64,000 bases of DNA, from the NCBI GenBank assembly GCA_964601275.1, contig CAZRMV010000002.1, positions 310,001 to 374,000 of the forward strand, written 5' to 3'. This document shows, one piece after another, positions 52,877 through 61,550 of the stretch (position 1 is its first letter; each line of letters begins with the position of its first letter). The notes below the pieces were generated by a model. It worked only from the letters and a program-made list of their open reading frames with translations. It was not told the DNA's origin and searched no databases. This stretch comes from JAOZPE01 sp964601275. Its GTDB lineage: Bacteria; Krumholzibacteriota; Krumholzibacteriia; JAJRXK01. A program made the translations under genes and the position numbers.

Positions 52877-52922
52877 TCGGCGCTTGCCGATCCCGGTGGG
52901 GCACCCGCAAGATGGACGCGTC

Positions 52923-54350
52923 ATGACTTCGTCATCCGATCATCCGCCCTCTCCCGCGCCCGAGGTATCGAATCGAGGGGATTCTCCGGTCGAGGATTCC
53001 CTCAGCCTGTGCATCGCCCAGCGCGACAACATGCGCGCCATCTTCGACAGCGTGGCCGACGGGATCTTCACCGTCGATCGGGATCTGAGGATCACCAATA
53101 CGAACGAGGCCTTCAATGAGATGGTGAAGTGTCCGGGTGGACTGGGGACCTTCTGCGCGGTCAGCGACCTCTTCCGGGTCGAAGGGGAGCAGATCTCGGC
53201 GGTGCTGGCCCGGACCCTCGCGGGAGAGAAGGTGCAGCGCGAGGAGGTGGAGATCCGGCCGGTCGCCGGAGGAACCCTGTTGGCCACGCTGCACGCCGCT
53301 CCGCTTCTCGACGCCCAGGGAGAGGTCGGCGGCGCGGTGGTCGTCCTGCACGATGTCACCCGTCTCAAGGAACTCGAGAACACCCTGCGTCGCGCCTACG
53401 GCCGGGAGGGACTGGTCGGAGGGAATGTGCGGATGCGGGAGATCTATCGGCTCATCGATCAGCTCGCGGACAACGATGTCAGCGTGCTGATCACCGGGGA
53501 GAGCGGGACGGGCAAGGAACTCGTGGCGGCGGCGATCCATTCCCAGAGCCATCGCCGGGACCAGCCCTTCGTGCGGGTCAATTGCGCGGCGTTGAGCGAG
53601 ACCCTGCTCGAGAGCGAACTCTTCGGCCACGTGAAGGGCGCGTTCACCGGCGCCATCGCCGACCGGGTGGGGCGCTTCGAAGCGGCACACCGGGGAACCA
53701 TCTTCCTGGACGAGATCGGCGCGATCAGCCCGGAAGTCCAGAAGAGGCTGCTGCGGGTCCTCCAGGAACGATCCTTCGAGCGGGTCGGAGACGACCGCAC
53801 CCGACCGGTGGACGTGCGGGTGATCGCGGCGACCAATGCCGATCTGCAGGACCTGGTGGAACGCGGCCTGTTCCGGGAAGATCTGTACTATCGCATCAAC
53901 GTGGTCCATCTGCATCTTCCGCCGTTGCGGGAGCGCCGGGAAGACATCCCGCTTCTGGCCGAACATCTCCTCGAGCGGCACGCCCGCCGGATGGGAAGGA
54001 GCCGCATGGGCTTCTCGCCGGAGACTCTGGCCGTGTTGATGGCCTACGGCTGGAAGGGGAACGTCCGGCAGCTCGAGAACGCGGTACAACGCGCGCTGGT
54101 GGTCTGCCGGGGACGGGTGATCCACCCCGAGCACCTTCCCCCGGAGATCCTGGCCGCGCCGGGAGGGACGGTGAGTGGGAAGAAGGCTTCCTCCCCCGCG
54201 GCCACCGATCCGGTCATGGAGGAGACCCTGCGGGCCCTGGAACGGGCGGGGGGACGCCACGGCGAGGCGGCCCGCCTGCTGGGCATCCATCGTTCCACCC
54301 TGTGGCGACGGTTGCGACGGTACGGGCTGGACCGTCGGGTTCGCGGCTAG
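52923..54350 (+). CDS. PAS-domain sigma-54-dependent transcriptional activator
   Basis: The 475-residue protein has a PAS sensor at about residues 35-155 (IFDSVADGIFTVDRDLRI) and an AAA+ domain with Walker A GESGTGKE near 193. The sigma-54-contacting GAFTGA loop, FLDEIGAISPEVQKRLL, and a C-terminal Fis-type HTH (HGEAARLLGIHRSTLWRRL) complete it. There is no receiver domain, so it senses a signal directly or through a partner. A sigma-54 promoter with likely activator sites lies immediately downstream, making the RND operon its probable target. It could also serve the other sigma-54 promoters here. Confidence 0.93.
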   Translation: MTSSSDHPPSPAPEVSNRGDSPVEDSLSLCIAQRDNMRAIFDSVADGIFTVDRDLRITNTNEAFNEMVKCPGGLGTFCAVSDLFRVEGEQISAVLARTLAGEKVQREEVEIRPVAGGTLLATLHAAPLLDAQGEVGGAVVVLHDVTRLKELENTLRRAYGREGLVGGNVRMREIYRLIDQLADNDVSVLITGESGTGKELVAAAIHSQSHRRDQPFVRVNCAALSETLLESELFGHVKGAFTGAIADRVGRFEAAHRGTIFLDEIGAISPEVQKRLLRVLQERSFERVGDDRTRPVDVRVIAATNADLQDLVERGLFREDLYYRINVVHLHLPPLRERREDIPLLAEHLLERHARRMGRSRMGFSPETLAVLMAYGWKGNVRQLENAVQRALVVCRGRVIHPEHLPPEILAAPGGTVSGKKASSPAATDPVMEETLRALERAGGRHGEAARLLGIHRSTLWRRLRRYGLDRRVRG

Positions 54351-54396
54351 GCACGATCGGCTTCGGCGCGCCGGGCCGGCGGCGTCCGGTTCCGAA

Positions 54397-54418
54397 ATGT
54401 TGCGCGAAGGCGCGACAT
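54397..54418. promoter_or_regulatory. Upstream activator site 1 (inverted repeat)
   Basis: ATGTTGCGC and GCGCGACAT form a 22-base inverted repeat with one mismatched pair and a central GAAG. It lies about 140 bases upstream of the RND -24 element, a normal position for an enhancer-binding protein. Confidence 0.6.
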
Positions 54419-54420
54419 AC

Positions 54421-54448
54421 GTTGCGCAATGGATGCAACATATGCAAC
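54421..54448. promoter_or_regulatory. Upstream activator site 2 and extra half-site
   Basis: GTTGC (54421-54425) and GCAAC (54435-54439) are perfect inverted arms with nine bases between, followed by another GCAAC at 54444-54448. Its centre is about 22 bases, two helical turns, from that of site 1, as expected for cooperatively bound dimers. Confidence 0.6.
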
Positions 54449-54481
54449 CAGTCGACCGGCGTGGAGCCGCACCCGCTACGA

Positions 54482-54513
54482 GGTTAACATATTTGTACAA
54501 AAGGGATTATCGT
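54482..54513. promoter_or_regulatory. AT-rich island, possible bending site
   Basis: This stretch is strongly A/T-rich compared with the GC-rich surroundings and lies between the inverted repeats and the sigma-54 promoter. That is where IHF-type bending often assists looping. It does not match a full IHF consensus. Confidence 0.35.
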
Positions 54514-54547
54514 CAGAATCCCGCTGAGTGTCCGGGCGTCGTGGGTT

Positions 54548-54562
54548 TGGCATCATCGTTGC
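54548..54562 (+). promoter_or_regulatory. Sigma-54 (-24/-12) promoter of the RND transporter operon
   Basis: TGGCATCATCGTTGC is an exact TGGCA-N6-TTGC match. Transcription would start near 54574, about 60 bases before the transporter start. The activator gene, the two inverted repeats and the AT-rich island all lie just upstream in the expected order. Confidence 0.8.
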
Positions 54563-54631
54563 GTTGCCGGCCGCGATCCCGGCCCCGGATCCTCGGAAAC
54601 CCTGAGACCCCAGGACGTGAAGGAAACCGAC

Positions 54632-57600
54632 GTGAGGAATCCCCTGACCGAAATCGCCATCGCCCACCCCAAGTGGGTGGTCGCCCTGTCCATCGCGATC
54701 ACCCTGGTGTTCGCCCTCCAGTTTCCCCGCATCACCATCGACACCGATCCGGAGAACATGCTGCCCGAGGACGAGCCGGCGAGGGTCTTCCACGACGAGC
54801 TGCGCGACACCTTCAACCTGAAGGACTTCCTGGTGCTGGGCATCGTGCGGGAGGAGGGGATGTTCCATCCCGGCCCGCTGGCCCGGGTCGAGGAGATCAC
54901 CGCCGAGATCCTCGATCTCGATGGCGTGGTGGCCGAGGACGTCATGGCACCGACCGAGGTGGACGACATCACCATCGAAGAGGGAGGGGTGTTGCGGGTG
55001 GCCCCGTTGATGGGGGAAGCGCCCGAGGACGAGGCGGGCGCCCAGCACATTCTGGAGCGCATCCAGAAGAACGCGATGCTCCGGGGCAAGCTGGCCAGCG
55101 ATGACGGGACCACGCTGGCGTTGTTCATTCCCATCGAGGACAAGAACCAGTCCTTCGAGATCGGGCGGGAGATCACCGAGATCACCCAGCGTCTGGGAGG
55201 AGACGAGAAATACTACCTTGCCGGCCTGCCGATGGCCGAAGACACCTTCGGGGCCGAGATGTTCAAGCAGATGGCGATTTCGGCTCCTTTGGCGATGATC
55301 ATCCTCTACCTCTTGATGCTCTACTTCTTCCGCAACGTGAGGATGGTCACCACCTCGATGCTGGTGGCGGTCATGTCGGTGATCTGGGGCATGGGGGCGC
55401 TCATCGGTACGGGATTCACCGTCCACATCATGAGTTCGATGATCCCCATCTTCCTCATTCCCATCGCGATCCTCCCCTCCATCCATATTCTCACCGAGAT
55501 GATCGACCGCCGATCCCGGGCCGAGACGGTGGAGCACGGGGTACGCACTTCCATGGGGCACCTCTTCAAGCCGGTCCTCTTCACCACCATCACCACGGTG
55601 GTGGGATTCGGCAGCCTGGTGGCGACTCCCATTCCTCCCGTGCAGGTCTTCGGGGCCTTCGTGGCCTTCGGCATCGCCGGGGCATGGCTTCTGTCGATGA
55701 CCTTCCTGCCCGCCATGGTCATGCTGGAAACCCATCACGGACACGAGCGGATCGCCGCCCACGACGCCGAGTACGGCGCGGTGGCGCATCATCTCCAGAC
55801 CGTTCGCAAGCTTGCCATTCGCTTCCGCTGGTTGGTGGTCGTCGGCTCGGTCCTCATGTTCCTGGTCTCGCTCTTCGGCTTGAGCCGGGTGCAGGTGAAC
55901 GACAATCCGGTGCGTTGGTTCAAGCCGAGCCATCCCCTCCGGGTGGCGGACAATGTGCTGCGCGAGCACCTGGCCGGCACCTATCTCGCCTACGCGGAAT
56001 TGCGGGGAGATGAAGACGACCGGATGAAGGATCCGGCGGTCATGCAGTGGATCGAGGGTTTCCAGGAACACCTGGATGCCCACGAGAACGTGGGGGCAAC
56101 CACTTCCGTCGCCGATATCGTGAAGAAGGTCAACTACGAACTGGCCTACGAAGATGAATCCAAGCTGGTCCTGCCGAAGACCCGGAACGGGATCGCCCAG
56201 ACCCTCTTCCTCTACGAGATGAGCGGCGGCACCCCGGACGACCTGTATCACTTCATCACCCCGCAGGCCGACGCGGCCAACGTCTGGGTGCAGATGAAGG
56301 CGGGGGAGAACGCGGAGGTGAAGAGCGTGGTCGATTGGGCACAGAGCTACCTGGCCGACCATCCTCTGCCCGAAGGAGTCACCCTGGGGTGGGGGGGGCT
56401 CGCCTACGTGAACATCGTCTGGCAGCAGAAGATGGTCTCGGGAATGGGCCGGGCCCTGTTGGGTTCCTTCATCGTGGTGTTCTTCATGATGGCCTTCCTC
56501 TTCCGCTCGCTTCTGTGGGGAGTGGTCTCCATGCTTCCCTTGACCGGGACCATCGTCTTCATCTACGGGATGCTCGGGTTCACCGGAAAGTACTACGACA
56601 TGCCGGTGGCGGTGCTCTCCTCGTTGACCCTGGGTCTGTCCATCGACTTCGCGATCCACTTCATCCAGAGAAGCCGCGAGGTCTTCAACACCACCGGGAA
56701 TTTCCACGAGACCATGAGGATCACCTTCGATTCGACCGGCCGCGCCATCTTCCGCAATGTGATGGTGTTGGCCATCGGATTCGTTCCCATGTTCTTCGCG
56801 TCGCTCACGCCGTATTTCACCGTGGGCCTGTTCTTCTTCCTGATCATGACCATCAGTGGAGGCGTTACCATGATCCTTCTTCCCGCCGTGACTGCCTTGA
56901 GACCGCGACTCTTCTACGGACCTTCGTCATCAGACGGCCACTCCAGGAAATCCACCGCGACGGTGGTCCTCGTCCTGTTGGCCCTCGCGACCCTCTTCAG
57001 CCTGGCATCGCGGGCTCGGGCCGAGGAACCCGACGGAGCCAAGATCATGGAGAAGAGCCACCTTGCCTACTACTACGCGGGCGACGACGGCCGCAGCGAG
57101 GTCGAGATGACCCTCGTCGATCGCAAGGGCAAGGAGCGCATCCGGGAATTCACCATGATCCGGCTGGACATCAAGGAAGGCGGCGAGCAGCGATACTACA
57201 CCTATTTCACCGCTCCGGCGGACGTGCGCCGCACGACCTTCATGGTGATCAAGAAGGTTCCGGGAGACGACGATCGCTGGATCTACATCCCCGCGCTCGA
57301 CCTGGTGCGCCGTCTCAGCGCAAACGACAAGAATTCCTCCTTCGTGGGCAGCGACTTCACCTATGAAGACGTCTCCGGCCGCCACTGGCTCGATGACGTG
57401 CACACCCTGGTCGGCGAGGACGAATTGGACGGCCGGAAGGTGTGGGTGATCGACAGCATTCCCAAGGAGAAGGCCAACTGGGCGAAGAAGACCTCCTATA
57501 TCGATCAGGAAACCTACCTGCCCCTCAAGGAAGACTACTTCGACAAGAAGGGGAAGCTCTTCCGCCAGTTCACCGCGGATCAAATCGAGGAGATCGACGG

Positions 57601-57754
57601 CTTTCCCACCGTCACCGTGCGCACCATGACCAACCTCAAGAAGAAGCAGCACACCACGGTGAGCTTCAAGGACATCGAGTACAACGTGGGAATCCCGGCG
57701 AACATCTTCCAGGAGCGCTACCTGAAGAATCCGCCGCGGGAGTTCATCCACTAG
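54632..57754 (+). CDS. RND/MMPL-family transporter fused to a LolA-like outer-membrane-lipoprotein-sorting domain
   Basis: The protein is 1040 residues from GTG 54632, which has AGGA seven bases upstream; an in-frame GTG at 54617 has no usable ribosome-binding site. Residues 1-765 form an MMPL-type transporter with two six-helix bundles (TM1 near 15-32, TM2-6 near 207-395, TM7 near 400, TM8-12 near 605-765) and periplasmic loops. After another hydrophobic segment near 773-796 (VVLVLLALATLFSLASRARA) the last 240 residues match LolA-like domains (VEMTLVDRKGKER, DRWIYIPALDLVRRLSANDK, SSFVGSDFTYEDV). In most genomes these are separate genes. It probably moves lipids or lipophilic cargo toward the outer membrane. 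Confidence 0.85.
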   Translation: MRNPLTEIAIAHPKWVVALSIAITLVFALQFPRITIDTDPENMLPEDEPARVFHDELRDTFNLKDFLVLGIVREEGMFHPGPLARVEEITAEILDLDGVVAEDVMAPTEVDDITIEEGGVLRVAPLMGEAPEDEAGAQHILERIQKNAMLRGKLASDDGTTLALFIPIEDKNQSFEIGREITEITQRLGGDEKYYLAGLPMAEDTFGAEMFKQMAISAPLAMIILYLLMLYFFRNVRMVTTSMLVAVMSVIWGMGALIGTGFTVHIMSSMIPIFLIPIAILPSIHILTEMIDRRSRAETVEHGVRTSMGHLFKPVLFTTITTVVGFGSLVATPIPPVQVFGAFVAFGIAGAWLLSMTFLPAMVMLETHHGHERIAAHDAEYGAVAHHLQTVRKLAIRFRWLVVVGSVLMFLVSLFGLSRVQVNDNPVRWFKPSHPLRVADNVLREHLAGTYLAYAELRGDEDDRMKDPAVMQWIEGFQEHLDAHENVGATTSVADIVKKVNYELAYEDESKLVLPKTRNGIAQTLFLYEMSGGTPDDLYHFITPQADAANVWVQMKAGENAEVKSVVDWAQSYLADHPLPEGVTLGWGGLAYVNIVWQQKMVSGMGRALLGSFIVVFFMMAFLFRSLLWGVVSMLPLTGTIVFIYGMLGFTGKYYDMPVAVLSSLTLGLSIDFAIHFIQRSREVFNTTGNFHETMRITFDSTGRAIFRNVMVLAIGFVPMFFASLTPYFTVGLFFFLIMTISGGVTMILLPAVTALRPRLFYGPSSSDGHSRKSTATVVLVLLALATLFSLASRARAEEPDGAKIMEKSHLAYYYAGDDGRSEVEMTLVDRKGKERIREFTMIRLDIKEGGEQRYYTYFTAPADVRRTTFMVIKKVPGDDDRWIYIPALDLVRRLSANDKNSSFVGSDFTYEDVSGRHWLDDVHTLVGEDELDGRKVWVIDSIPKEKANWAKKTSYIDQETYLPLKEDYFDKKGKLFRQFTADQIEEIDGFPTVTVRTMTNLKKKQHTTVSFKDIEYNVGIPANIFQERYLKNPPREFIH

Positions 57755-57789
57755 GGGTGCGGTATCCACCAGGGACAGGGGGAGACGAG

Positions 57790-59040
57790 ATGAGGTTCAA
57801 GTCGACCGTTCTCATCGGAATGATCTTCGCACTCGGGCTGTCGGGCATCGCAGATCCAGCGGCCGGCCAGGAAGTGCATGGATTCGTGGAGGGTCTGGCC
57901 GGGGCGCGGACCGCCGAGGGACAGGGACTGACGGCGGGCGAGTACACCGCGCAGGAAGCCCGGTTCCAGCTCCGGCTGAGCGGCTATGGGGATGACGCGG
58001 AATACTTCGCCCGGATCGATTTCCTCTCCGACCCGGTGGAAGATGGCCGGGACGGGCTGGAGATCCGCGAGGCCTACCTCACCTATACCGGCCTGGGCCG
58101 TCTCGACTTCAAGGTGGGGCGCCAGGCACTCACCTGGGGCACCGGCGACCTGCTCTTCATCAACGACGTGTTCGCGAAGGACTGGGAGAGCTTCTTCATC
58201 GGCAGGGAAGACCAGTACCTCAAGGCTCCCCACGACGCCCTGCGCCTGGGGATCTACCCTTCCTTCGTCGATCTCGACCTGGTGCTCATCCCCACCTTCC
58301 AGCCCGATCGTCTTCCCATGCCGCCGCGTCTGGGCGTCTACGATCCCTTCGGAGGTCTGCCGCGCACGGTGCAGATGCCCAAGAAGAAGTTGGGCAACGG
58401 GGAGATCGCGGCCCGGGCCTCCCGCACCGTCGGGGGCTGGGATCTGGCCCTCTACGGCTACTGGGGGCGTTCTCGACAACCCCTGGGGGTTTCGAGGGTC
58501 GACAGCACGGAGGTGGTGTTGTTCCATCCCCGGGTGGACACCTACGGGGCGAGCGTGCGGGGCAACCTGCTCGGCGGGGTGGTGAATCTGGAAGGGGCCT
58601 ATCTCTACAGTCTCGACGACAAGAGCGGCGCCGATCCCCTGGTGGAGAACTCGTCGGTGCGCTGGATGTTCGGCTACGACCGGCAGCTCGCCAGTGACAC
58701 CCAGCTGGGTCTGCAGGGCTACTACGAGCTCATGGTGGACTACGACTGCTACAAGAGTCGCCTGCCCCAGGGGCAGCCCCTGCGGGATGAGCTGCGGCAG
58801 ATCTACACCCTGCGGTTGACACAGATGTTCCAGTACCAGACCCTCATCTTTTCCCTGTTCACCTTCTGGTCGCCCACGGACGAGGACTACTACCTGCGAT
58901 TCTCCGTGGACAAGAAGCTGACCGACGCCTTGAACGTGGTGGTGGGCACCAACGTCTTCGGAGGCAATGAGGAGTGGACCCTTTTCGGGTCCCAGGAATA
59001 CAACGACAATGTCTACCTGAGGGCCAGGTATTCCTTCTGA
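57790..59040 (+). CDS. Outer-membrane beta-barrel-like protein of the RND operon (DUF1302-like)
   Basis: The 416-residue protein has a signal peptide (core VLIGMIFALGLSG, cleavage likely after AAG near 28) and alternating amphipathic strands throughout (VHGFVEGLAGAR, LDFKVGRQALTWGTGD, SVRGNLLGGVVNLEGAYLY). It ends in RARYSF with a C-terminal Phe, the usual outer-membrane barrel insertion signal. GRQALTWGTGD resembles the conserved block of DUF1302 proteins, which are often encoded with MMPL/LolA-like genes. It may form the outer-membrane part of the export route. It lies 35 bases after the transporter. Confidence 0.8.
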   Translation: MRFKSTVLIGMIFALGLSGIADPAAGQEVHGFVEGLAGARTAEGQGLTAGEYTAQEARFQLRLSGYGDDAEYFARIDFLSDPVEDGRDGLEIREAYLTYTGLGRLDFKVGRQALTWGTGDLLFINDVFAKDWESFFIGREDQYLKAPHDALRLGIYPSFVDLDLVLIPTFQPDRLPMPPRLGVYDPFGGLPRTVQMPKKKLGNGEIAARASRTVGGWDLALYGYWGRSRQPLGVSRVDSTEVVLFHPRVDTYGASVRGNLLGGVVNLEGAYLYSLDDKSGADPLVENSSVRWMFGYDRQLASDTQLGLQGYYELMVDYDCYKSRLPQGQPLRDELRQIYTLRLTQMFQYQTLIFSLFTFWSPTDEDYYLRFSVDKKLTDALNVVVGTNVFGGNEEWTLFGSQEYNDNVYLRARYSF

Positions 59041-59075
59041 TCCGCGGGGCGCAAAGGCGGTCCCTACCCGCTCGA

Positions 59076-59139
59076 CCGTCCCGCGAAGACGGTGCAAGGG
59101 AGAGCGTGGGGTAGGCTCCTGACCCGTTCTCTGGACGGG
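59076..59139. terminator. Two hairpins after the outer-membrane protein gene
   Basis: CCGTC (59076-59080) pairs with GACGG (59088-59092), and CCCGTTC (59123-59129) pairs with GGACGGG (59133-59139) across a TCT loop. Neither has a T-run. They separate the RND operon from the next unit. Confidence 0.3.
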
Positions 59140-59192
59140 CGCCCCCGCTCTCCTCCTTCTCCCGGCCCTCCCTACGGAAAGGACCGAGATCC

Positions 59193-59411
59193 GTGCCTGA
59201 GCTCGACCATCCATACGATCACCGGATCCACCTCTTGATCCGGCGTTTTGCCGGCACCTTCGTCATCGTGGGCACCGCTCTGGGCTTTTGGGTGCACCCG
59301 GCGTGGTTCCTCTTCGACCTCTTCGTCGGGCTCAACCTGGTGCAGAGCAGTTTCACCGGGTTCTGCCCGCTGGAGATGATCCTGAGGCGTGTCGTACCGG
59401 ATCGGGGTTGA
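59193..59411 (+). CDS. DUF2892/YgaP-transmembrane-like small membrane protein
   Basis: The 72-residue protein has two hydrophobic helices (about 19-33 and 36-52) and the conserved block NLVQSSFTGFCPLEMIL of the DUF2892/YgaP transmembrane family. In YgaP this module anchors a rhodanese; here it stands alone. The conserved Cys lies in the FTGFCP motif. The start is GTG with AAGGA about ten bases upstream. It precedes the M1 peptidase gene by three bases. Confidence 0.82.
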   Translation: MPELDHPYDHRIHLLIRRFAGTFVIVGTALGFWVHPAWFLFDLFVGLNLVQSSFTGFCPLEMILRRVVPDRG

Positions 59412-59414
59412 GCC

Positions 59415-61550
59415 ATGGTTGTGCGAAGACTCCTGACGGTGGGGCTTGTGATCCTTTGCGCCCCTTCCCCAGGCCGTGCGGAGGATCCCGGATGGACCAT
59501 CGCGCATCACGAGATCACCGCCTCGATGCGCATCGAAGGCCACCGGCTGGAAGTGACCGACCGGGTCCGGTTTTCCGGGCCGCCGGATCCATCCGCGCCC
59601 CTCCATCTGCTCCTGGGGCGCAGCCTGGTCCTCGACGCGGTGACGCTGGAAGGTGAGCCCCTGGTCTTCCACGAACAAGAGGGGTTCACTCCGCGGCATT
59701 TCTGGAGGCGTCCGCCCTACGACCGTCTCGGCGATTACGACGCGGCGCGCGAGATCACCGTATCGCCTCCCGCCAAGGCCTGGCCCGCCGATCCGGTGCT
59801 GGTCTTCCGCTACGCGGGCGCGGTCTACGACAGCCTGCATCCGCCGAAGGTCGCCTACCAGCGGTCCTTCGAGACCACCACCGGATTGATCGACGAACGG
59901 GGCGCTCTGCTCTCGGGAACGACCTTCTGGTTGCCGTGGTGCGGGGAGGGAACCTTCACCTATGTCCTGGACGCGATCACTCCCGAGGGTTGGGAGAGCG
60001 TGAGCCAGGGACGGCGCGCGCAGAGAACTGCCCTCGCGGACGGCCGCATCCGCACCCGTTGGGTGGTCGAGCATCCCATGGGGGAGGCGTACTTCGTGGC
60101 CGGGCCCTACCGGGTCCACGAAGACCGGCATGGGAAGGTCGCGCTGTACACCTTCACCTACGAGGAGACGCCCGACGAGCTGTGCCGCACCTATCTCGAT
60201 GCGACCGGTGGATACCTCGATCTCTACGAGTCGATGATCGGACCCTATCCCTTCGCCAAGTTCGCCCTGGTGGAGAACTGGTGGCAGACCGGTTTCGGAA
60301 TGCCGTCGTTCACCCTGTTGGGCGACCGGGTGATCCGTCTGCCCTTCATCGTCCACACTTCCTATGGGCACGAGATCCTCCACAACTGGTGGGGCAACGG
60401 CGTCTTCGTCGATTACGACCAGGGAAACTGGTGCGAGGGTCTCACCACCTACCTGGCCGACCATCTCTACAAGCTGAAGGAGAGCCCGCGCGCGGCCGCG
60501 GACTACCGGCGGGCCCAACTCCAGGGATACCTCGACTACGCGGTCGCGGGAGGCCGGGACTTCCCCCTGCGGAAGTTCAAGGAGCGCGAAAGCGCCAGTA
60601 CCCAGGCCGTCGGATACGGGAAGACCATGATGGTCTTCCACATGGCCGAACGGAGGGCGGGAACCGAGGAGTTCCTCTCCGCCCTGCGGAGGTTCTATCG
60701 GGAGCATCTCTTCGAGGAAGCGAGTTGGGACGACCTGGTCGCCGCCTTCAGCGCCGGCGGGGACACCTCGTGGAAACCCTGGTTCGAACAGTGGATCGGC
60801 CGCACCGGAGCGTTGCAACTGTCCGCCACCTGGGAACGGGTCGAAAGCGGTGGCGCCCGGCTCGTGTTGCACCAGGAGGAGCCGTTCTACCGGGTGGATG
60901 TGCCGGTGCGACTGATCGACGCGGCGGGGAAGGCGACCGACCGTGAGATCGCCCTGCAGAACGCGACGGCCGTCTTCGACCTTCCCGCGTCCACGCAGGT
61001 GGTCGAGGTCGATCCGGACTACGATCTCTTCCGGAAGCTCCACCGCGCGGAGATCCCGCCCGCACTGAGCCAGACCCTGGGCGCGGGCAAGAGCGTCGTG
61101 GTGATCGGGAGCGAGGTCTCCGGGGACATGAAGGCGGCCCTGACCGCGGTGGCCGACCGGTGGGCAAAGAACCAGGACATGCTGGTGGTGGACGAAGAGG
61201 AATACCGGGACGATCCGTCGCGCAGCGTGTGGCTGCTGGGCGAAGGTCCCCTGCTGCGCCGGCGGCTGGAGATGACCCGGGCCTACGGGGATCAACCGGC
61301 CGCGATCCTGAGCAAAGCCCGCGAGGAACACCTCAGCGCGGTCCTCACCCTGCGCGATCCCACCGATGAGAACCGCTCGTGGTCGATCCTGGTAGCCTCC
61401 GATCCCGGGGTGGTGCCGGCCCTCGCCCGCAAGCTTCCCCACTACGGACGCTACAGCTACCTTCTCTTCTCGGGGGAGAAGAACGTGGAGAAGGGCAGCT
61501 TCAAGGTGAAGGATTCTCCCCTGCGCCTGGTGATCGGGCCGAGAGGATGA
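59415..61550 (+). CDS. Secreted M1-type zinc metallopeptidase
   Basis: The 711-residue protein has a signal peptide (core LLTVGLVILCA, cleavage near GRA, residue 22), an N-terminal beta domain, and a gluzincin catalytic domain with H319-E-I-L-H323 and E341. The Glu is separated from the second His by 17 residues; classical M1 enzymes have 18. The GxMEN exopeptidase motif is not recognisable; its place holds FGMPSFTLL. Family relatives with GNWCEGLTTYLADH-type sequences exist, so this is a recognised-looking subgroup rather than a broken enzyme. It probably cleaves peptides in the periplasm. It overlaps the next gene as ATGA. Confidence 0.83.
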   Translation: MVVRRLLTVGLVILCAPSPGRAEDPGWTIAHHEITASMRIEGHRLEVTDRVRFSGPPDPSAPLHLLLGRSLVLDAVTLEGEPLVFHEQEGFTPRHFWRRPPYDRLGDYDAAREITVSPPAKAWPADPVLVFRYAGAVYDSLHPPKVAYQRSFETTTGLIDERGALLSGTTFWLPWCGEGTFTYVLDAITPEGWESVSQGRRAQRTALADGRIRTRWVVEHPMGEAYFVAGPYRVHEDRHGKVALYTFTYEETPDELCRTYLDATGGYLDLYESMIGPYPFAKFALVENWWQTGFGMPSFTLLGDRVIRLPFIVHTSYGHEILHNWWGNGVFVDYDQGNWCEGLTTYLADHLYKLKESPRAAADYRRAQLQGYLDYAVAGGRDFPLRKFKERESASTQAVGYGKTMMVFHMAERRAGTEEFLSALRRFYREHLFEEASWDDLVAAFSAGGDTSWKPWFEQWIGRTGALQLSATWERVESGGARLVLHQEEPFYRVDVPVRLIDAAGKATDREIALQNATAVFDLPASTQVVEVDPDYDLFRKLHRAEIPPALSQTLGAGKSVVVIGSEVSGDMKAALTAVADRWAKNQDMLVVDEEEYRDDPSRSVWLLGEGPLLRRRLEMTRAYGDQPAAILSKAREEHLSAVLTLRDPTDENRSWSILVASDPGVVPALARKLPHYGRYSYLLFSGEKNVEKGSFKVKDSPLRLVIGPRG

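Noticed and set aside
54617..54631. GTG at 54617 as the transporter start
   Set aside because: The AGGA before it ends one base upstream, too close; the GTG at 54632 has AGGA at a normal distance.
54476..56707. 743-residue - strand open frame
   Set aside because: It is antisense to the RND transporter and His/Asp-rich with no domain pattern; a shadow.
59172..61442. 756-residue - strand open frame
   Set aside because: It is antisense to the M1 peptidase; a shadow with no domain support.
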